Source of the DNA: Candidatus Helarchaeota archaeon
Lineage (GTDB): Archaea; Asgardarchaeota; Lokiarchaeia; Helarchaeales; HEL-GB-A
Length of the DNA stretch: 6,185 nucleotides
Assembly (NCBI GenBank): GCA_013375405.1
Contig: JABXJU010000237.1
Span: 1-6,185 of the forward strand
Direction: 5' to 3'
Shown here: positions 5,195 through 6,185 of the stretch, in pieces
How the letters are laid out: each line of letters begins with the position of its first letter
Numbering within the stretch: the first letter of the stretch is position 1
Program-made: the position numbers and the translations under genes
Notes under the pieces: generated by a model
Database searches by the model: none
The model's input: only the letters and a program-made list of their open reading frames with translations
What the model was told of the DNA's origin: nothing

Positions 5195-6185
5195 ATGAAA
5201 AAAAAATGGATGTGTAGTCTTCTTTTATTGACTATTTTTATTACTAGTGGTCTTCTTATCTTCGCGACTGGAATTAATCAATCGAATGCGAACTTAATTG
5301 AAAATATCAATGATCCAATCAGTGGTTCATCGATTAGCGTTACCCATCCTCCTAATATAGAACTCGAGGACGGTCCGACTAATCATACTATTTCCTGGAC
5401 ACTTACGGATGAGGGGTCTCGTGATTATTTTGGAGCCTACAGTTTTACGGGGGATACCGTGGGAAGTAATCCTGCTGGTTTGAGTGTGTTTGAAGGGCCC
5501 ACTTGTACACTTAACGTTATTGCCGAGAAGGATGGGCATAAAAACGTTCTAGAGGGTTATGATGGTGGAACTATTTCCGGGGAGTATTGGCAATTAGAAG
5601 ATACCTACTCTAATCAACCGGCGGGTACAATAGAGTATTACATTCAAACCTCCGGTAGTTCAAAGTATCTTCGAATGTACCTCTATGAAGACCTAAATTT
5701 TGCAATTTACATGTATTTGGATAATGGAAACCTCAATTATAATGATGGGTCGCCCCATGTTATTTGTCCCATCTCAAATGATATTTTCTATCATCTTAAA
5801 GTAGATTGGAACGGTCCGGGGTGGCAAGTAAAAGTAGATGAGACGCAATACGGGTCTGGATACAGTTATGGGTTTCGAATTGCCCCCATTAGTGGAATTA
5901 ATAGAATGCATTTTTCAACCGCGAGTGCTAATGGAGATTATTACCATTATTTGGATGCCATCGATTACTCCTGGGCGCCGGGATACTACCCTAACAGAAA
6001 TATGGATTACACAAATGGTTCTACCTTAAATTATGCGATATTTAAAAATGGAACTCAGGAAACGGCTTGGCAACCATGGAGTGGGCAGGTACAAGTGGAT
6101 TATAATGTAAGTGGACAAAGTTTGGGGGTAGGGGCACATAACGTGTCCTTGGTATTCAATGATAAGGCAGGGCAATGGTACCATA
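5195..6185 (+). CDS. Secreted surface protein with Ig-like and ConA/LamG-like regions (3' end outside window)
   Basis: The frame is open from ATG 5195 to the window edge: 330 codons without a stop, so the C-terminus is missing. The N-terminus is a signal peptide, with MKKKW, a hydrophobic core over about residues 7-25 (LLLLTIFITSGLLIFATG) and a plausible cleavage after SNA (residue 32). Residues about 46-110 look like an Ig/cadherin-like beta-sandwich (PNIELEDGPTNHTISWTLTD). Residues about 120-265 resemble a ConA/LamG-type jelly roll: YWQLED, IEYYIQTSG, LRMYLYED, FYHLKVDWNGPGWQVKVD, then a DYYHYLDAIDYSW motif. A further beta-rich Ig-like segment begins near 270 and continues past the edge. 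Sequons at N63, N274, N285, N304 and N316 fit an N-glycosylated exported protein. I associate this domain mix with large extracellular proteins of Lokiarchaeal genomes. It probably acts in surface adhesion or glycan binding, or as an S-layer-associated protein; no catalytic motif is seen. The tail may carry a membrane anchor. Its long leader suggests independent transcription. Confidence 0.8.
   Translation, partial: MKKKWMCSLLLLTIFITSGLLIFATGINQSNANLIENINDPISGSSISVTHPPNIELEDGPTNHTISWTLTDEGSRDYFGAYSFTGDTVGSNPAGLSVFEGPTCTLNVIAEKDGHKNVLEGYDGGTISGEYWQLEDTYSNQPAGTIEYYIQTSGSSKYLRMYLYEDLNFAIYMYLDNGNLNYNDGSPHVICPISNDIFYHLKVDWNGPGWQVKVDETQYGSGYSYGFRIAPISGINRMHFSTASANGDYYHYLDAIDYSWAPGYYPNRNMDYTNGSTLNYAIFKNGTQETAWQPWSGQVQVDYNVSGQSLGVGAHNVSLVFNDKAGQWYH

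Noticed and set aside
5838..6029. 63-codon plus-strand ORF overlapping the end region
   Set aside because: It lies in another frame within the long surface protein frame, starts without an SD, and its translation has no family-like pattern.

Overview
The window reads as an AT-rich archaeal chromosome segment, most likely from an Asgard-type (Lokiarchaeia-like) lineage. Three things point to archaea. Start codons are preceded by Shine-Dalgarno cores matching the archaeal 16S tail (GTGATC, GAGGT, AGGTG). TATA-like boxes sit at sensible distances upstream. Genes end in short T-tracts without strong GC hairpins. The Asgard suggestion rests mainly on the last gene, a secreted Ig-like plus ConA/LamG-like surface protein of a style I associate with Lokiarchaeal genomes. 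It is an inference from style, not proof.

Layout. Positions 3-80 may hold the last 25 codons of a plus-strand gene that starts outside the window. A minus-strand gene (104-1630) encodes a phytoene-desaturase/CrtI-type FAD oxidoreductase. A short AT-rich divergent promoter region (about 1631-1740) separates it from a plus-strand run of three genes. These are a DUF362-type iron-sulfur protein (1741-3051), a small SCP2-like lipid-carrier domain protein (3124-3528), and a VAO/4-cresol-dehydrogenase-like FAD enzyme (3541-4995) that starts 12 bases after the SCP2 stop. A 199-base intergenic region with possible alternative hairpins leads to the surface protein gene (5195 to beyond 6185). That gene is open at the window edge.

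How the genes may work together. Two flavoproteins of different folds, an iron-sulfur protein with eight clustered cysteines, and a soluble hydrophobic-ligand carrier sit side by side. This is consistent with a small redox module acting on a lipid-like, isoprenoid or aromatic substrate. The SCP2 protein could present the substrate, the VAO-type and CrtI-type enzymes could oxidise, reduce or desaturate it, and the DUF362 protein could pass electrons. The families are supported by visible motifs, but the shared pathway and the substrate are inference. The surface protein has its own promoter region and probably belongs to a separate unit.

I saw no RNA genes, CRISPR arrays, insertion sequences or integration sites.
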